This document shows positions 33,907-43,462 of a stretch of 64,000 nt of DNA, in pieces. The notes below the pieces were generated by a model. It saw only the letters and a program-made list of their open reading frames with translations, did not search any database and was not told the origin of the DNA. A program made the position numbers and the translations under genes. This DNA is from Sandaracinaceae bacterium (GTDB lineage: Bacteria > Myxococcota_A > Polyangia > Polyangiales > Houyiibacteriaceae), in the NCBI GenBank assembly GCA_020633055.1, contig JACKEJ010000004.1:682001-746000 (forward strand), in the 5' to 3' direction. Position 1 is the first letter of the stretch. Every line of letters begins with the position of its first letter.

Positions 33907-35619
33907 ATGCGCGCGCCACTCTTGAGCGCGTGCCTGGCGTTGACCACGTGGACCTGTGCGTCCTCCACGCACTACGCGAAAGAGTTTCGCATCGTGCACG
34001 TGCGCGCCTCCGACGGGATCGCGGCGCAGCTCGCCGCGCATGCCTGCGCGGGGCTGTACAACCGGCGCCTCGGAGGCTCGGTCTTCGTGCAGAGCGACCC
34101 CGACGTGTCGCAGGCGGCCATCGACGGTGCCGTCGCCATGGACGAGCTCTGGCTGGACGCCCTCGGTCTCGAGTCCGCGGAGAGCCAAGAGGTGCCTGCG
34201 TTCCTGGCCGAGTGCGTCGCCGACTTCGGCTGCGTGCGCTACGCGTACGACACGCAGCGCGAGATCCTCCCGAGCATCATGACGGTCGCGGCCGCCCACG
34301 GGGCGCCCATGCTGGCCGACGAGTCGCCCGTCCGCTGCGAAGATCCCATCGTCGACGCCACCGAGGTGTTCGCTGGGCGCAACACGCAGCTCCTGGCCAC
34401 GCAGTACGTCTACGAGAACTACCTCGACGAGACGACGGGGCTGGCCATGCTGAACCCCGGGTACGACCGCTTCGCGGCAGACCTCGCGAACCCCAGCCTG
34501 ACCGACGACATGTCCGTCGCGCTGGTCGACTTCGTCTTCGAGCGGAAGCTGTTCGTCGCGTTCCTCGTCAATGGCTGCATCCAGGGACACCCAGAGCGAG
34601 ACCTGCTCTCCAGCATCGTGAACGAGAGCGCGTGGCCGAAGCCGCTGCCCGTGTACGGCTACAACGACTCGTGGCTGGTCCAGGGGTACGTGTACGAGGC
34701 GCAGACGCGCTGCTTGGAGAGCGCCAACATGGGCGCGATCCCGACGCGCACCTCCAACCTGTCCTTCTTCGGTAGCCGGCGCCCGCCCATCGAGCGCAGC
34801 GGCGAGCTCCCGCTCAACCCGCCGCAGGAAGTCACCTACGACCCCACCAAGGTCTACGTCGCGTTCGTGGTCGGGGACGGGGACAACGTGCGCTACATCA
34901 TGTCCACGCGGCGCGACTGGATGGAGGAGCGCACCGCCCTGTGCCGCGACGCGAGCCCCGCGTGCCCGCCCCTGTCGTGGACCATCTCGCCCCACCTGCC
35001 CGAGATCGCGCCGGACGTGCTCGAGTGGTACTACGCCGCCGCGGCGTCCACCGGGTCGGACTACTTCACGCTCCCGCCGAGCGGCTACCTCTACTCGTAC
35101 CCCGGGTCGATGCCGCCGGACGACCAGGCGCGCTTCGCCGCCGAGACCGAGAGGGTCGCCAGCATCCTCGGCACGCACAGCGTGGTGCACTGGGAGTGGT
35201 TCTCCACGTGGCGCGGGTCACGCGCGAACTTCCTGCCGCGCTATGCGCACGAGGGCGGGCAGATTCAGGGGATCTTCCCGGTCAACGTGCCCTACCTGGT
35301 GGAGATCTTCACGGACTGGCCCGCGGAGCAGGAGTACGGGCTCATCGAGGGTGAAGACGGAACGAACGCCGTGATCTTCCGCTCGCACGCGTGGCGTGGG
35401 GTGGACGACCGCGACGCGTTCCACCCGAGCCCACAAGTGATGTCAGACCGCCTCGCCGCGCTGCCCGCGGGCACGGTGACCTGGGTCTACATGACCAGCG
35501 ACGGGGGGCTCAGCCTCGCGAACTCCTACACCGCGCTCACGCAGATCCTGCCGTCGAACGTGGTGATCGTGTCCGCGGACGCTGCGGCGCAGCTAGCGCT
35601 CGCCGCGGGCGAGCCGTAG
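33907..35619 (+). CDS. GxGYxYP-family putative glycoside hydrolase
   Basis: A 570-residue exported protein. The signal segment LLSACLALTTWTC ends in a possible lipobox Cys. The family signature SGYLYSYPG is at residues 392-400, after the conserved SWTISPHLPEIAPDVLEWYYAAAASTGSDYFTLPPS stretch, and a GDGDNVRYIM motif earlier matches the domain usually placed before it. The GxGYxYP family is predicted to hold glycoside hydrolases but lacks a biochemically defined substrate. The protein is likely outer-membrane or secreted and acts on extracellular polysaccharide. I start at the internal ATG before the signal peptide. It is divergent from the split regulator gene. Confidence 0.75.
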   Translation: MRAPLLSACLALTTWTCASSTHYAKEFRIVHVRASDGIAAQLAAHACAGLYNRRLGGSVFVQSDPDVSQAAIDGAVAMDELWLDALGLESAESQEVPAFLAECVADFGCVRYAYDTQREILPSIMTVAAAHGAPMLADESPVRCEDPIVDATEVFAGRNTQLLATQYVYENYLDETTGLAMLNPGYDRFAADLANPSLTDDMSVALVDFVFERKLFVAFLVNGCIQGHPERDLLSSIVNESAWPKPLPVYGYNDSWLVQGYVYEAQTRCLESANMGAIPTRTSNLSFFGSRRPPIERSGELPLNPPQEVTYDPTKVYVAFVVGDGDNVRYIMSTRRDWMEERTALCRDASPACPPLSWTISPHLPEIAPDVLEWYYAAAASTGSDYFTLPPSGYLYSYPGSMPPDDQARFAAETERVASILGTHSVVHWEWFSTWRGSRANFLPRYAHEGGQIQGIFPVNVPYLVEIFTDWPAEQEYGLIEGEDGTNAVIFRSHAWRGVDDRDAFHPSPQVMSDRLAALPAGTVTWVYMTSDGGLSLANSYTALTQILPSNVVIVSADAAAQLALAAGEP

Positions 35620-35652
35620 GCCCCGCGAGCGGTGGGGAGAGGCTCCATCCGG

Positions 35653-37248
35653 GTGAAAGGGCGAGGGGAGGGCGGTGCCGCACTCTTGGTTGCGCTCCTC
35701 GTGGCGACGCTGCCCGCGTCTGCGTACGCACAGCCATCCATCGATGACTCGCGTTCTGCGTTGGTCGCAGGTCTTCCCGTCGCCATGGTCATGGCGCGAG
35801 ACTGTCCCGGCGGCCGCAACGCACAACGACTGAGAGCCAGGTACCGCGAGCTGGAGCGGATCCCCGAAGCGGACCGGGATCGCGCCCTCGCCGTGGCGCT
35901 CGCGAGCGAGTTCATCGCGGTCGCGGAGCAGTGCCACGATGGTGCTGGGCGCGCGCAGCTGTTCCTCGATGCGGGGAATGCGCTCGTCCTCGGTGGAGAG
36001 CGACGCGCTGCGGCAGACCATTTCCTGAGCGTGCATCGTTTCGCTCGCGCGCTGCGCGATCCCGCGGCGTACGACGGCGGCGACGCCCTCCTGTCTCTCG
36101 AGGCCCAGGCCATGTTTCGGTACGGCTGGGCCCTCGAGCAACTCTTCGAGTTCGAGGAGGCGCTCGAAGCGTATCGCGCGGTGTTCGATGAGCCTGCCTT
36201 CAGCGCGGACGCGTCCTCGATGGCATTCCATTGGCACTTCGATGCGCTGGTGGGGAGCATGGCTCTTCGCTACTACCTACGGCAGTGGCGTGAGTTCGAT
36301 GCTGTCCTGCTGCGCGTGCAGACGGTCATACGTTCACTCGACGAAGCACTCGCGGGCATGACGACGCTCGAACGCAACGGGGCACGGTGGACAGGCGACG
36401 CGTCCGCCGCCAGAGCCCGGCGTGAACGGCTTGCGGCCGGCTTGTTCGCTCGAGCCACACTCGCGGCCGAACGCGGCCAAACGCAGGACGCCATCCGCGA
36501 CCTCGAGCGCCTCCTCGTCCAGTTCGACCAGGACCCAGCGGGCAACTTGCATCGCCTCAACGCGCGCTGGCGCCTGTTCGAGTTGCACGTCGACTCCGGC
36601 GCTCGCTCCACGCGCGCCACTCGCGTGGCGCTGCTTCAGGCGGTCCTCGACGAAGCCGCTCGTCCCAACGAGAACCTGATCGGGATCCCGGCACGGTACG
36701 CGGCCAGGGCGCGGTACCGGCTCGTCGACGAGCTCATGGCCGACCTCCGTGCGCACGTGCGCTCTGGCCGCCTGGTCACGCGCGTCCGACTGGAGCGCGC
36801 GATCGCCCTGGCGGACGCTGTCACCACCGCCTACGCGGAGGCGTTCGCGTCTTCCTGGCCTCCCTACGGCGTCCAAGGCATCGCGCGCAGCGCAGACGCC
36901 TACGCCCTCGTCGCGCGCGCGCTCGACGACGCCATCGGCGCAGGCAGAGCCCGTGACTGGCAGCGCGACGCACGTGCCCGGCTGGCCTGCTACGTGACGG
37001 CGCTCGATCGACTCGCCCTCGGCCACGCCCGCCACGCGGGGCTCGTCGACCCAGTGCTCGAGACATCGATCAACCGCCTGGGCGCCTTGTCCCCGGAGGA
37101 CGTCAGCGCTTGCGGCGACTCCCTGCCGTCTGCGGCGGGAGCCTTTCCGCCGTCCCCGCTCGACGCGCCACACCCCGCGCCGTTGGGACTGCTTCCACAG
37201 ATGGCGCGGCTGGACGCACCTCCGGAGCTCGCGCAAGTCCCTCCGTGA
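35653..37248 (+). CDS. Secreted helical-repeat protein
   Basis: A 531-residue exported protein from the GTG at 35653 (a GTG at 35632 is possible). The signal region LLVALLVATLPASAYA is followed by repeated helices such as LFLDAGNALVLGGERRAAADHFLSV, MFRYGWALEQLFEFEEALEAYRAV and LFARATLAAERGQTQDAIRDLERLL, which look like TPR-type repeats. The last 60 residues are Pro-rich. Likely a periplasmic scaffold. No specific partner is visible. Confidence 0.6.
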   Translation: MKGRGEGGAALLVALLVATLPASAYAQPSIDDSRSALVAGLPVAMVMARDCPGGRNAQRLRARYRELERIPEADRDRALAVALASEFIAVAEQCHDGAGRAQLFLDAGNALVLGGERRAAADHFLSVHRFARALRDPAAYDGGDALLSLEAQAMFRYGWALEQLFEFEEALEAYRAVFDEPAFSADASSMAFHWHFDALVGSMALRYYLRQWREFDAVLLRVQTVIRSLDEALAGMTTLERNGARWTGDASAARARRERLAAGLFARATLAAERGQTQDAIRDLERLLVQFDQDPAGNLHRLNARWRLFELHVDSGARSTRATRVALLQAVLDEAARPNENLIGIPARYAARARYRLVDELMADLRAHVRSGRLVTRVRLERAIALADAVTTAYAEAFASSWPPYGVQGIARSADAYALVARALDDAIGAGRARDWQRDARARLACYVTALDRLALGHARHAGLVDPVLETSINRLGALSPEDVSACGDSLPSAAGAFPPSPLDAPHPAPLGLLPQMARLDAPPELAQVPP

Positions 37249-37373
37249 AGAGGGCTCAGCCAAGAGCGGCGCCCTTCGCGTGGGCGTGTACGTGACGTCG
37301 CGGGCGGGCGCCGAGTTCCCACCGCGTTCGGCCGGGGCAGGTATGATGCCCCCTCACCCCCTGAGGCCGACGC

Positions 37374-39062
37374 ATGAAGCTGATGAAGCCCGAGCTGCCC
37401 CCGTACGACCCGTTCGAGTGGGAGCGCCTCCCGTTCCGTGAGCGGGCCAAGCTGGTGTGCGAGTCGTGGTGCATGGACGGCTACGGCTCGCCGTTCGTCG
37501 TGTACGTCGCTTACCTGCTGAAGATCGCGGGCTACATCGCGCTCTGGTTCTTCTTCTGCGGCTTCACCCCCGGGCTGGGCAGCACGGCCGACCTCGCCCG
37601 CTGGTGGGCCGACCCGGTCGCGTTCCAGAAGGCCATCCTGCTCACCACCATGATGGAGGGGCTCGGCATGGCAGGCTCGAGCGGGCCTCTCACGGGACGC
37701 TACCTGCCACCCTTTGGCGGTTTCCTCTACTTCCTGCGGCCGGGCACCACCAAGCTCGCCCTGTTCCCCGCGCTGCCCCTCCTCGGCGGCACGCGCCGCA
37801 CGCTGTTCGACGTCGCGCTGTACGCGGGCTTCCTCGGGCTCGCGCTGACGGGCCTCTGCTCCGCCAGCATCCCGGGCGAGGTCTGGCTCGGGCTGGTGGT
37901 GGTGGTCCCGCTCATGGGCATCGCGGACAAGACGCTGTTCCCGGCGGCACGCTCGGAGCACTACTGGCCCACCATGCTGTGCTTCGCGTTCATGCCCAAC
38001 TGGGTCGCGGGCGCCAAGGCCGTGCAGCTGGCCATCTGGTTCTGGGCGGGCGTGTCCAAGTGCAACGCGCACTTCCCCACCGTGGTGGGCGTCATGACTA
38101 GCAACCACCCCGTCGTGCAGGCCAAGTGGATCCGCCGCCGCATGTACAAGGACTTCCCCAACGACGTGCGCCCGGCCGCGCCCACCATCGTGCTCACCCA
38201 CATCGGCACGCTGATCGAGCTGGTGATGCCCATGATCCTGGCCTTCGCGGTGGGGGGCTGGCCGCTCACGCTGGGACTCACGCTGATGGTCGGCCTGCAC
38301 CTCTTCATCTTCAGCAACATGCCCATGGCGGTGCCCCTCGAGTGGAACGTCATGGCCGTGTATGGCGCCTTCGCGCTCTTCTACGTGCACCCCGACGTGA
38401 GCGTCTTCCACATGGACTCCCTGCCCGTGGCGGCGGTGCTGTTCACCACGCTCGTGCTGGTGCCCCTGTTCGGCAATCTGTTCCCGGAGCGCTTCTCGTT
38501 CCTGGTGTCCATGCGCTACTACGCGGGCAACTGGCCCTACACCATCTGGCTGTTCAAGGGCGACAGCCGCAAGAAGATGATGCAGCTCACCATGAGCGCG
38601 CCGTGGGTGCACGACCAGCTCAACAAGCTGTACGAGCCCGCCGTGACGCACGCCATCCTGGGCAAGGTGCTGGGCTTCCGCCTGATGCACCTGCAGGGGC
38701 GTGCCCTGTCCGAGCTGCTGCCCAAGACGGTGCCCAACCTCGCAGACTACGAATACTACGACGGCGAGATCATCGCGGGCCTGGTGCTGGGCTGGAACTT
38801 CGGGGACGGGCACCTGCACAACGAGCGCCTGCTCCGCATCGTGCAGGACACGTGCGGCTTCGAGCCCGGCGAGCTGCGCTGCCTGTGCGTGGAAGCGCAG
38901 CCGCTCGGCCGGCCCACCATGGCCTACCGCATCTACGACGCGGCCACCGGGCTCTTGGAGGCAGGCAAGGTGGACGTGCGCGCCATGCAGGCGCGTCAGC
39001 CTTGGGATGCACCCGCGGACGTCGCCGCCTCCGCCGAGGCCACAGCGAGCGGGGCAGCATGA
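37374..39062 (+). CDS. DUF3556 family multi-pass membrane protein
   Basis: A 562-residue protein with about eight hydrophobic helices and an Asp/Glu-rich soluble C-terminal third. It matches the size and layout of the DUF3556 family, best known from mycobacteria: the PFEWERLPFRERAKLVCESWC start, a GLGMAGSSGPLTGRY loop, and WAGVSKCNAHFPTVVGVMTSN. Function is unknown; the fold is reminiscent of membrane enzymes using lipid substrates. The stop overlaps the next ATG (ATGA), so it is translationally coupled to an FAD-dependent oxidoreductase. That pairing suggests a joint role in modifying a hydrophobic substrate, which is inference. Confidence 0.75.
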   Translation: MKLMKPELPPYDPFEWERLPFRERAKLVCESWCMDGYGSPFVVYVAYLLKIAGYIALWFFFCGFTPGLGSTADLARWWADPVAFQKAILLTTMMEGLGMAGSSGPLTGRYLPPFGGFLYFLRPGTTKLALFPALPLLGGTRRTLFDVALYAGFLGLALTGLCSASIPGEVWLGLVVVVPLMGIADKTLFPAARSEHYWPTMLCFAFMPNWVAGAKAVQLAIWFWAGVSKCNAHFPTVVGVMTSNHPVVQAKWIRRRMYKDFPNDVRPAAPTIVLTHIGTLIELVMPMILAFAVGGWPLTLGLTLMVGLHLFIFSNMPMAVPLEWNVMAVYGAFALFYVHPDVSVFHMDSLPVAAVLFTTLVLVPLFGNLFPERFSFLVSMRYYAGNWPYTIWLFKGDSRKKMMQLTMSAPWVHDQLNKLYEPAVTHAILGKVLGFRLMHLQGRALSELLPKTVPNLADYEYYDGEIIAGLVLGWNFGDGHLHNERLLRIVQDTCGFEPGELRCLCVEAQPLGRPTMAYRIYDAATGLLEAGKVDVRAMQARQPWDAPADVAASAEATASGAA

Positions 39063-40501
39063 GCCGCTACGACGCGGTGGTGGTGGGCTCCGGCCCGAAC
39101 GGGCTCGCGGCGGCCATCCGGCTGGCGCAGGCGGGCGCGTCCGTGCACGTGCTGGAGGCCAAGGACACGCTCGGCGGCGGCATGCGCACGGCCGAGCTCA
39201 CGCTGCCCGGCTTCCATCACGACGTGTGCTCCGCCGCGCATCCCATGGGCATCCTATCGCCCTTCTTCCGCACGCTGCCGCTCGACCGGCACGGGCTCAG
39301 CTGGGTGCAGGGCGACGCCTCTGTGGCGCATCCCTTCGAGGACGGCCCGGCCGTGCTGCTCAGCCGCTCGCTCGAGGCCACCGTGGCGGAGCTGGGCGCG
39401 GACGGTGAGCGCTACCACAAGCTGGTCCGGCCGTTCCTGTCGGACCCGCACGCCTTCGTGAAGGACGCGCTCGCGCCGCTGCGCATCCCGACCCACCCGC
39501 TGACCATGCTGCGCTTCGGCCTGCTGGGCCTGCGCTCGGCGGTGGGCCTCGGCAAGCGCTTCGAGGGCGAGCGCGCCAAGGCGCTCTTGGCCGGCTGCGC
39601 CGCGCACTCGGTGCTGCCGCTCAGCAAGTCGTTCACGGGCGCGCTCGGGCTGGTGTTCCTCATCACGGCGCACATCGAGACCTGGCCCGTGGTGCGCGGG
39701 GGCTCCCAAGCGCTGGCCGACGCGCTGGTGGCGCACCTGCGCGAGCTGGGCGGCACGCTCGAGACCGGGCGCATGGTGGAGCGCGCCGAGGACCTGCCCG
39801 ACGCCAAGCTCTACCTGTTCGACACCAGCCCCGATCAGGTGGCGCGCATCGCTGGGCCGGCCCTGCCCTTGGGCTATCTGCGGCGGCTGGGGCGCTACCG
39901 CTACGGGCCGGGCGTGTTCAAGCTGGACTGGGCGCTGGACGGGCCGGTGCCCTGGCGCGACCCGCGCTGCGTGACCGCGTCCACGGTGCATGTGGGCGGC
40001 ACCATGGGCGAGGTCGCGGCGGCCGAAGCGGCCATGTGGCGCGGCGAGCACCCGGAGAGGCCCTTCGTGTTGATGGTGCAGCAGGCCGACCTCGACCCGA
40101 GCCGCGCGCCCGAGGGGAAGCGCACCGGCTACGCCTACTGTCACGTCCCGGCCGGCAGCGAGGTGGACCTGACCGACGTGGTGGAGCGGCAGGTGGAGCG
40201 CTTCGCCCCGGGCTTCCGCGACCGCATCCTCGCGCGGCACGTGTCACACACGCGTGACATGCACGCGCACAACCCCAACTACGTAGGAGGCGCCGTGACG
40301 GGCGGCGTGGCCGACGCGTTCCAGCTGTTCACGCGGCCGGTGGCGCGCTGGAACCCCTACAGCACCCCGAACCCACGTGTATTCATGTGCTCCGCGGCGA
40401 CCCCACCCGGCGGCGGCGTGCACGGGATGTGCGGGTTCTACGCGGCCGAGGGTGCCCTACGCCGCCTCGCGCGGGTGTCGCAGGCCGCCCCCCTGCGATA
40501 G
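39059..40501 (+). CDS. Phytoene-desaturase-like FAD oxidoreductase
   Basis: A 480-residue FAD enzyme. The dinucleotide-binding motif GSGPNGLAAAIRLAQAG begins at Gly10, with the ribose-binding Glu in HVLEAKD. The C-terminal FMCSAATPPGGGVHGMCG motif is the FAD-binding end found in the amine-oxidase/phytoene desaturase family. Members desaturate or isomerise carotenoids, polyprenoids and other lipids. The start overlaps the DUF3556 stop, so both proteins should be made in step. No carotenoid biosynthesis genes are nearby, making a non-carotenoid substrate plausible. Confidence 0.8.
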   Translation: MSRYDAVVVGSGPNGLAAAIRLAQAGASVHVLEAKDTLGGGMRTAELTLPGFHHDVCSAAHPMGILSPFFRTLPLDRHGLSWVQGDASVAHPFEDGPAVLLSRSLEATVAELGADGERYHKLVRPFLSDPHAFVKDALAPLRIPTHPLTMLRFGLLGLRSAVGLGKRFEGERAKALLAGCAAHSVLPLSKSFTGALGLVFLITAHIETWPVVRGGSQALADALVAHLRELGGTLETGRMVERAEDLPDAKLYLFDTSPDQVARIAGPALPLGYLRRLGRYRYGPGVFKLDWALDGPVPWRDPRCVTASTVHVGGTMGEVAAAEAAMWRGEHPERPFVLMVQQADLDPSRAPEGKRTGYAYCHVPAGSEVDLTDVVERQVERFAPGFRDRILARHVSHTRDMHAHNPNYVGGAVTGGVADAFQLFTRPVARWNPYSTPNPRVFMCSAATPPGGGVHGMCGFYAAEGALRRLARVSQAAPLR

Positions 40502-40615
40502 TCCCGGGGGGGCCGCCACAGCGCCCTGTGCGACGCACGTCCGTGACGCACGAGTTTGTCGCTTTGCAACCGCTGCTCCACGCAGTTGTCACGCAAGGCG
40601 GTCAGCGTCACTTGG

Positions 40616-41359
40616 ATGTTCTCTTCGTGTTGTTGTGTGATCGCGGACGTCGCGCTGCACGGTGCCCTGCAAAACGAGTTCGCGTCGGAGCCCGTGCTCC
40701 TGCGCTACGTCGCGACCGGGCGCGAGGCGCTCGCCATGACGCTCGAGCCGCCCGTGGTGTTCCTGGTGGCGTCGCCGCTGCCCGACATGAGCACGTCGGA
40801 GTTCCTGCGTCGGCTGCGTGAAGGCAACCACGGCAGTGAGCCGCTGGTGCTGGTGCTGGGCCGCGAGATCGACGAGATCGATCGCATCGTGGCGTTCGAG
40901 CTGGGCGCCGACGATCTGGTCCAGCAGCCCGTGCCGCGCCGCGAGATCGCGCTGCGAATTCGGGCACTTCTGCGGCGGTCCAAGGCGCCCACCCCCAGCG
41001 TCGACGTGGTGTCCGCGGGGCGCCTGCAGATCGATGTGCCGCAGCACACCGTCACCTTCGACGGCGCGCCGCTGGACCTCACGGCCATGGAGTTCCGCCT
41101 GCTGGCGCACCTGGCGCGGCACAGCGGCATGGTGCTCAGCCGGGCGCGCCTGCTGGACGAGGTGTGGAACCACCCCGACTCGCTGGATCGTCGGACGGTG
41201 GACACCCACATCAAGCGCCTGCGCGAGAAGCTCGGTGGCGCCAGCCGCGTGTTGGAGACGGTGCGCGGCTTTGGGTATCGGTTTCGTGGCGACGCCCTCG
41301 AAGGAGAGACGGCTGCCACGGAAAGGTCACATAGCCGCGCGCATTCGGTACCTGGCTGA
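40616..41359 (+). CDS. OmpR-family regulator with degenerate receiver
   Basis: About 247 residues from the ATG at 40616; a TTG at 40556 would add 20. The C-terminal part (about 135-230) is a clear OmpR/PhoB winged helix: VDVVSAGRLQIDVPQHTVTF, LTAMEFRLLAHLARHSGMVL, RRTVDTHIKRLREKLG and VRGFGYRF. The N-terminal receiver-like domain lacks its phosphoacceptor: the usual Asp is an Ala in VVFLVASPLPDMS, and only one of the paired N-terminal acidic residues remains (VIADVAL). It should therefore work without phosphorylation. It is placed 39 bases before the tonB gene, in the same direction as the whole TonB uptake locus, and likely controls it. Confidence 0.75.
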   Translation: MFSSCCCVIADVALHGALQNEFASEPVLLRYVATGREALAMTLEPPVVFLVASPLPDMSTSEFLRRLREGNHGSEPLVLVLGREIDEIDRIVAFELGADDLVQQPVPRREIALRIRALLRRSKAPTPSVDVVSAGRLQIDVPQHTVTFDGAPLDLTAMEFRLLAHLARHSGMVLSRARLLDEVWNHPDSLDRRTVDTHIKRLREKLGGASRVLETVRGFGYRFRGDALEGETAATERSHSRAHSVPG

Positions 41360-41398
41360 CACACGACCGTCACCGTCGATCCCTAAAACACACTCACC

Positions 41399-42184
41399 GT
41401 GTTCAACGACTTCGATCAAGATGCCGAGAAGGAAGAAGGCCGGGGCCGCCGTGCGGCTTCGATGGCCATCTCCGGGTTGCTCTTCCTGCTGATCGGCTCG
41501 GGGTTGGCCGCCACCATGGCCACCGTGCGCGCGATGCAGCCGCGTCGGCCCGATCGCGACGTCGAGTTCGCGGACCTGCCGATGGAGGCACCGCCCGAGC
41601 CCGAAGAGGCTCCTCCGCCCCCTCCGCCGCCACCCCCTCCCGTGCGGCGCGCGGAAGATCGTCCAGCGGGCGAACGCCCCGTGTTGGACGGTCCTCCCTC
41701 CGAGATTCCCGACGAGCGCCCCGAAGAGGCCGAGGGTGAGCTGGCGGCCGTCAACAACGTCGGCCCCATCGAGAACGGCGCGGTCATGGGCGAGGGTGGT
41801 GGCGAGCGCGAGCCCACACCGCCCCCCGTGCAGGCGCCGCGCGTCGAGCTACCGCAACGCGTGGAGCGCGCCCCCGAGCAGGAGCGCGAGACCATCCGCC
41901 GCGCCCGCTTCCTGGCGGACCAGTCCGGCTGCCGCAGCCTCATCATCCCGGACGCCGTGGGCCAGGCCCTGGGCGCTCGCACCGTCCGTATCCGCGTGCG
42001 TGCCCTCGTGGGAGTCGACGGACACGTCATGAACGCGAGCGTGATGAACGGCGACGCGGACGTGCCCGAGTCGCTCGTCATCGACTGCGCCACGCAGTGG
42101 GTCTTCGCGCCCGCCACGCTGCCCGACGGCACCGCCGTCCCCTACCCCGCCATCCGCACCTTCGTCATCACGCCGCGCACCTGA
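41399..42184 (+). CDS. TonB-like energy-transducing protein
   Basis: A 261-residue inner-membrane protein. One transmembrane helix lies at about 21-41 (MAISGLLFLLIGSGLAATMA), followed by a long Pro/Glu-rich periplasmic stretch with a run of Pro residues near 74-81. The C-terminal domain contains VRIRVRALVGVDGHVMNASVMNGDADV and ends with a beta strand, as in the TonB C-terminal fold that contacts outer-membrane receptors. The start is GTG, 39 bases after the regulator. With ExbB and ExbD downstream it completes a full energy-transducing unit. The sequence is divergent in length and in the Pro-rich part. Confidence 0.8.
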   Translation: MFNDFDQDAEKEEGRGRRAASMAISGLLFLLIGSGLAATMATVRAMQPRRPDRDVEFADLPMEAPPEPEEAPPPPPPPPPPVRRAEDRPAGERPVLDGPPSEIPDERPEEAEGELAAVNNVGPIENGAVMGEGGGEREPTPPPVQAPRVELPQRVERAPEQERETIRRARFLADQSGCRSLIIPDAVGQALGARTVRIRVRALVGVDGHVMNASVMNGDADVPESLVIDCATQWVFAPATLPDGTAVPYPAIRTFVITPRT

Positions 42185-42214
42185 GCGTCGCACCCCGAGA
42201 GAGAGAGAATCACT

Positions 42215-42946
42215 ATGGACATGGACGTCGTACACCTCTGGGCCAGCATGAACAGCCTTGTTCGTGGCGTGGTCATCGTGCTCACCCTGCAGGCCCTGTC
42301 GTGCATCGCCGTGGTGGTCGACCGGCTCATCCTGCTCTTCCTCAGCGCCCGCAAGTCGCGCACCTTCGCCAAGGCGGCGGGACGCAAGCTGGCGGCCGGT
42401 GACCACGAGGCCGTGGTGGCCATCGCGAAGGAGAACCAGGGCAGCCACCTGGCCAACTTCATCGAGACCGGCCTGACGGTGTTCATGGAGCGCACGGCCG
42501 ACGGCCTCAGCCGCGAGAAGGCGGCCGAGCTGGCCAACCGCGCCCTCGAGCGCCGCGGCGAGCAGCTGTCCGCGAGCCTCAACCGCGGCATGAACATCCT
42601 CGCCTCCACGGGCAGCACGGCGCCCTTCGTCGGGCTGCTGGGCACCGTGCTCGGCATCTTGAACGCGTTCAAGCTCATCTCCGAAGACGGCGGCGGCGGC
42701 ATCGGGACCATCGGCGCGGCCATCGGTGAGGCCCTCATCGTGACGGGCTACGGGCTCTCGGTGGCCATCCCGACCGTGCTCCTCTTCAACTACCTGAGCG
42801 GCCGCATCGCCAAGTACGAGGCGGGCCTCGCCAACGCGGGCAGCGAGCTCATCGACCAGCTCGAGGCCGGCTCCTACAAGCGCGTGGCGGACAGCGACTC
42901 GCCGCCCGCGCACAGCGCGCACGACGCCGCCGTCGCGATGGCCTGA
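42215..42946 (+). CDS. exbB: ExbB/TolQ/MotA-type proton channel
   Basis: A 243-residue inner-membrane protein with three hydrophobic helices. The late segment FVGLLGTVLGILNAFKLI and LIVTGYGLSVAIPTVLLFNYL carries the conserved Gly/Thr residues of the ExbB/TolQ channel. Together with ExbD it uses the proton gradient to energise TonB. The gene follows TonB by about 30 bases and is followed by two exbD genes, an arrangement typical of TonB uptake operons. A GAGAGAGAG sequence precedes the ATG. Confidence 0.9.
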   Translation: MDMDVVHLWASMNSLVRGVVIVLTLQALSCIAVVVDRLILLFLSARKSRTFAKAAGRKLAAGDHEAVVAIAKENQGSHLANFIETGLTVFMERTADGLSREKAAELANRALERRGEQLSASLNRGMNILASTGSTAPFVGLLGTVLGILNAFKLISEDGGGGIGTIGAAIGEALIVTGYGLSVAIPTVLLFNYLSGRIAKYEAGLANAGSELIDQLEAGSYKRVADSDSPPAHSAHDAAVAMA

Positions 42947-42954
42947 GGAACACC

Positions 42955-43431
42955 ATGGGACTCTCTCGCAAAGGCAACAACCGGCCGCGCCCGTCCATGA
43001 ACGTGACGCCGCTCGTCGACGTCGTGCTCGTGCTGCTCATCATCTTCATGGTGGTGCTGCCGGCGATGGAAGAGGGTCTCAGCATCGACGTCCCGAGCGT
43101 CTCGCACCAGGACGAGGATCACGACTCGGAGATGGAGCCCTTCCTCATCTCCATCACGCGGGACGGCAGCTACTACTTCGACACCACCGCCATCCGACAA
43201 ACAGAGTTCGAGGCCTACCTGCGGCAGCAGCACACCAGCCAGCCCCGTCGCAAGGTGGTGCTCCGGGCCGACAGCGCGGTGCAGTACGTGCGGGTGCGCG
43301 AGATGATGCACCTGTGCCGCGAGATCGGCTTCCCGGGGGTCTCGCTGCGCGTGAACGCGCGCCAGGGCGAGGCCGAGCAGGCCAACGTCGGCGGGTCGAG
43401 CGACCACATGCTCGCGAGCCGCGCGCACTGA
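42955..43431 (+). CDS. exbD: ExbD biopolymer transport protein
   Basis: A 158-residue protein with a single N-terminal membrane helix. The motif MNVTPLVDVVLVLLIIFMVV includes the Asp thought to be essential for proton movement in ExbD/TolR. The periplasmic part has EGLSIDVPSV and VVLRADSAVQYVRVREMMHLCREIG, standard for the family. It is the first of two ExbD-like genes here, following exbB closely with GAGGAA as ribosome-binding site. Two ExbD proteins in one operon occur in several Gram-negative bacteria. Confidence 0.9.
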   Translation: MGLSRKGNNRPRPSMNVTPLVDVVLVLLIIFMVVLPAMEEGLSIDVPSVSHQDEDHDSEMEPFLISITRDGSYYFDTTAIRQTEFEAYLRQQHTSQPRRKVVLRADSAVQYVRVREMMHLCREIGFPGVSLRVNARQGEAEQANVGGSSDHMLASRAH

Positions 43432-43462
43432 GACACCGGCGGACCAGCAGGAGACCATCGTC

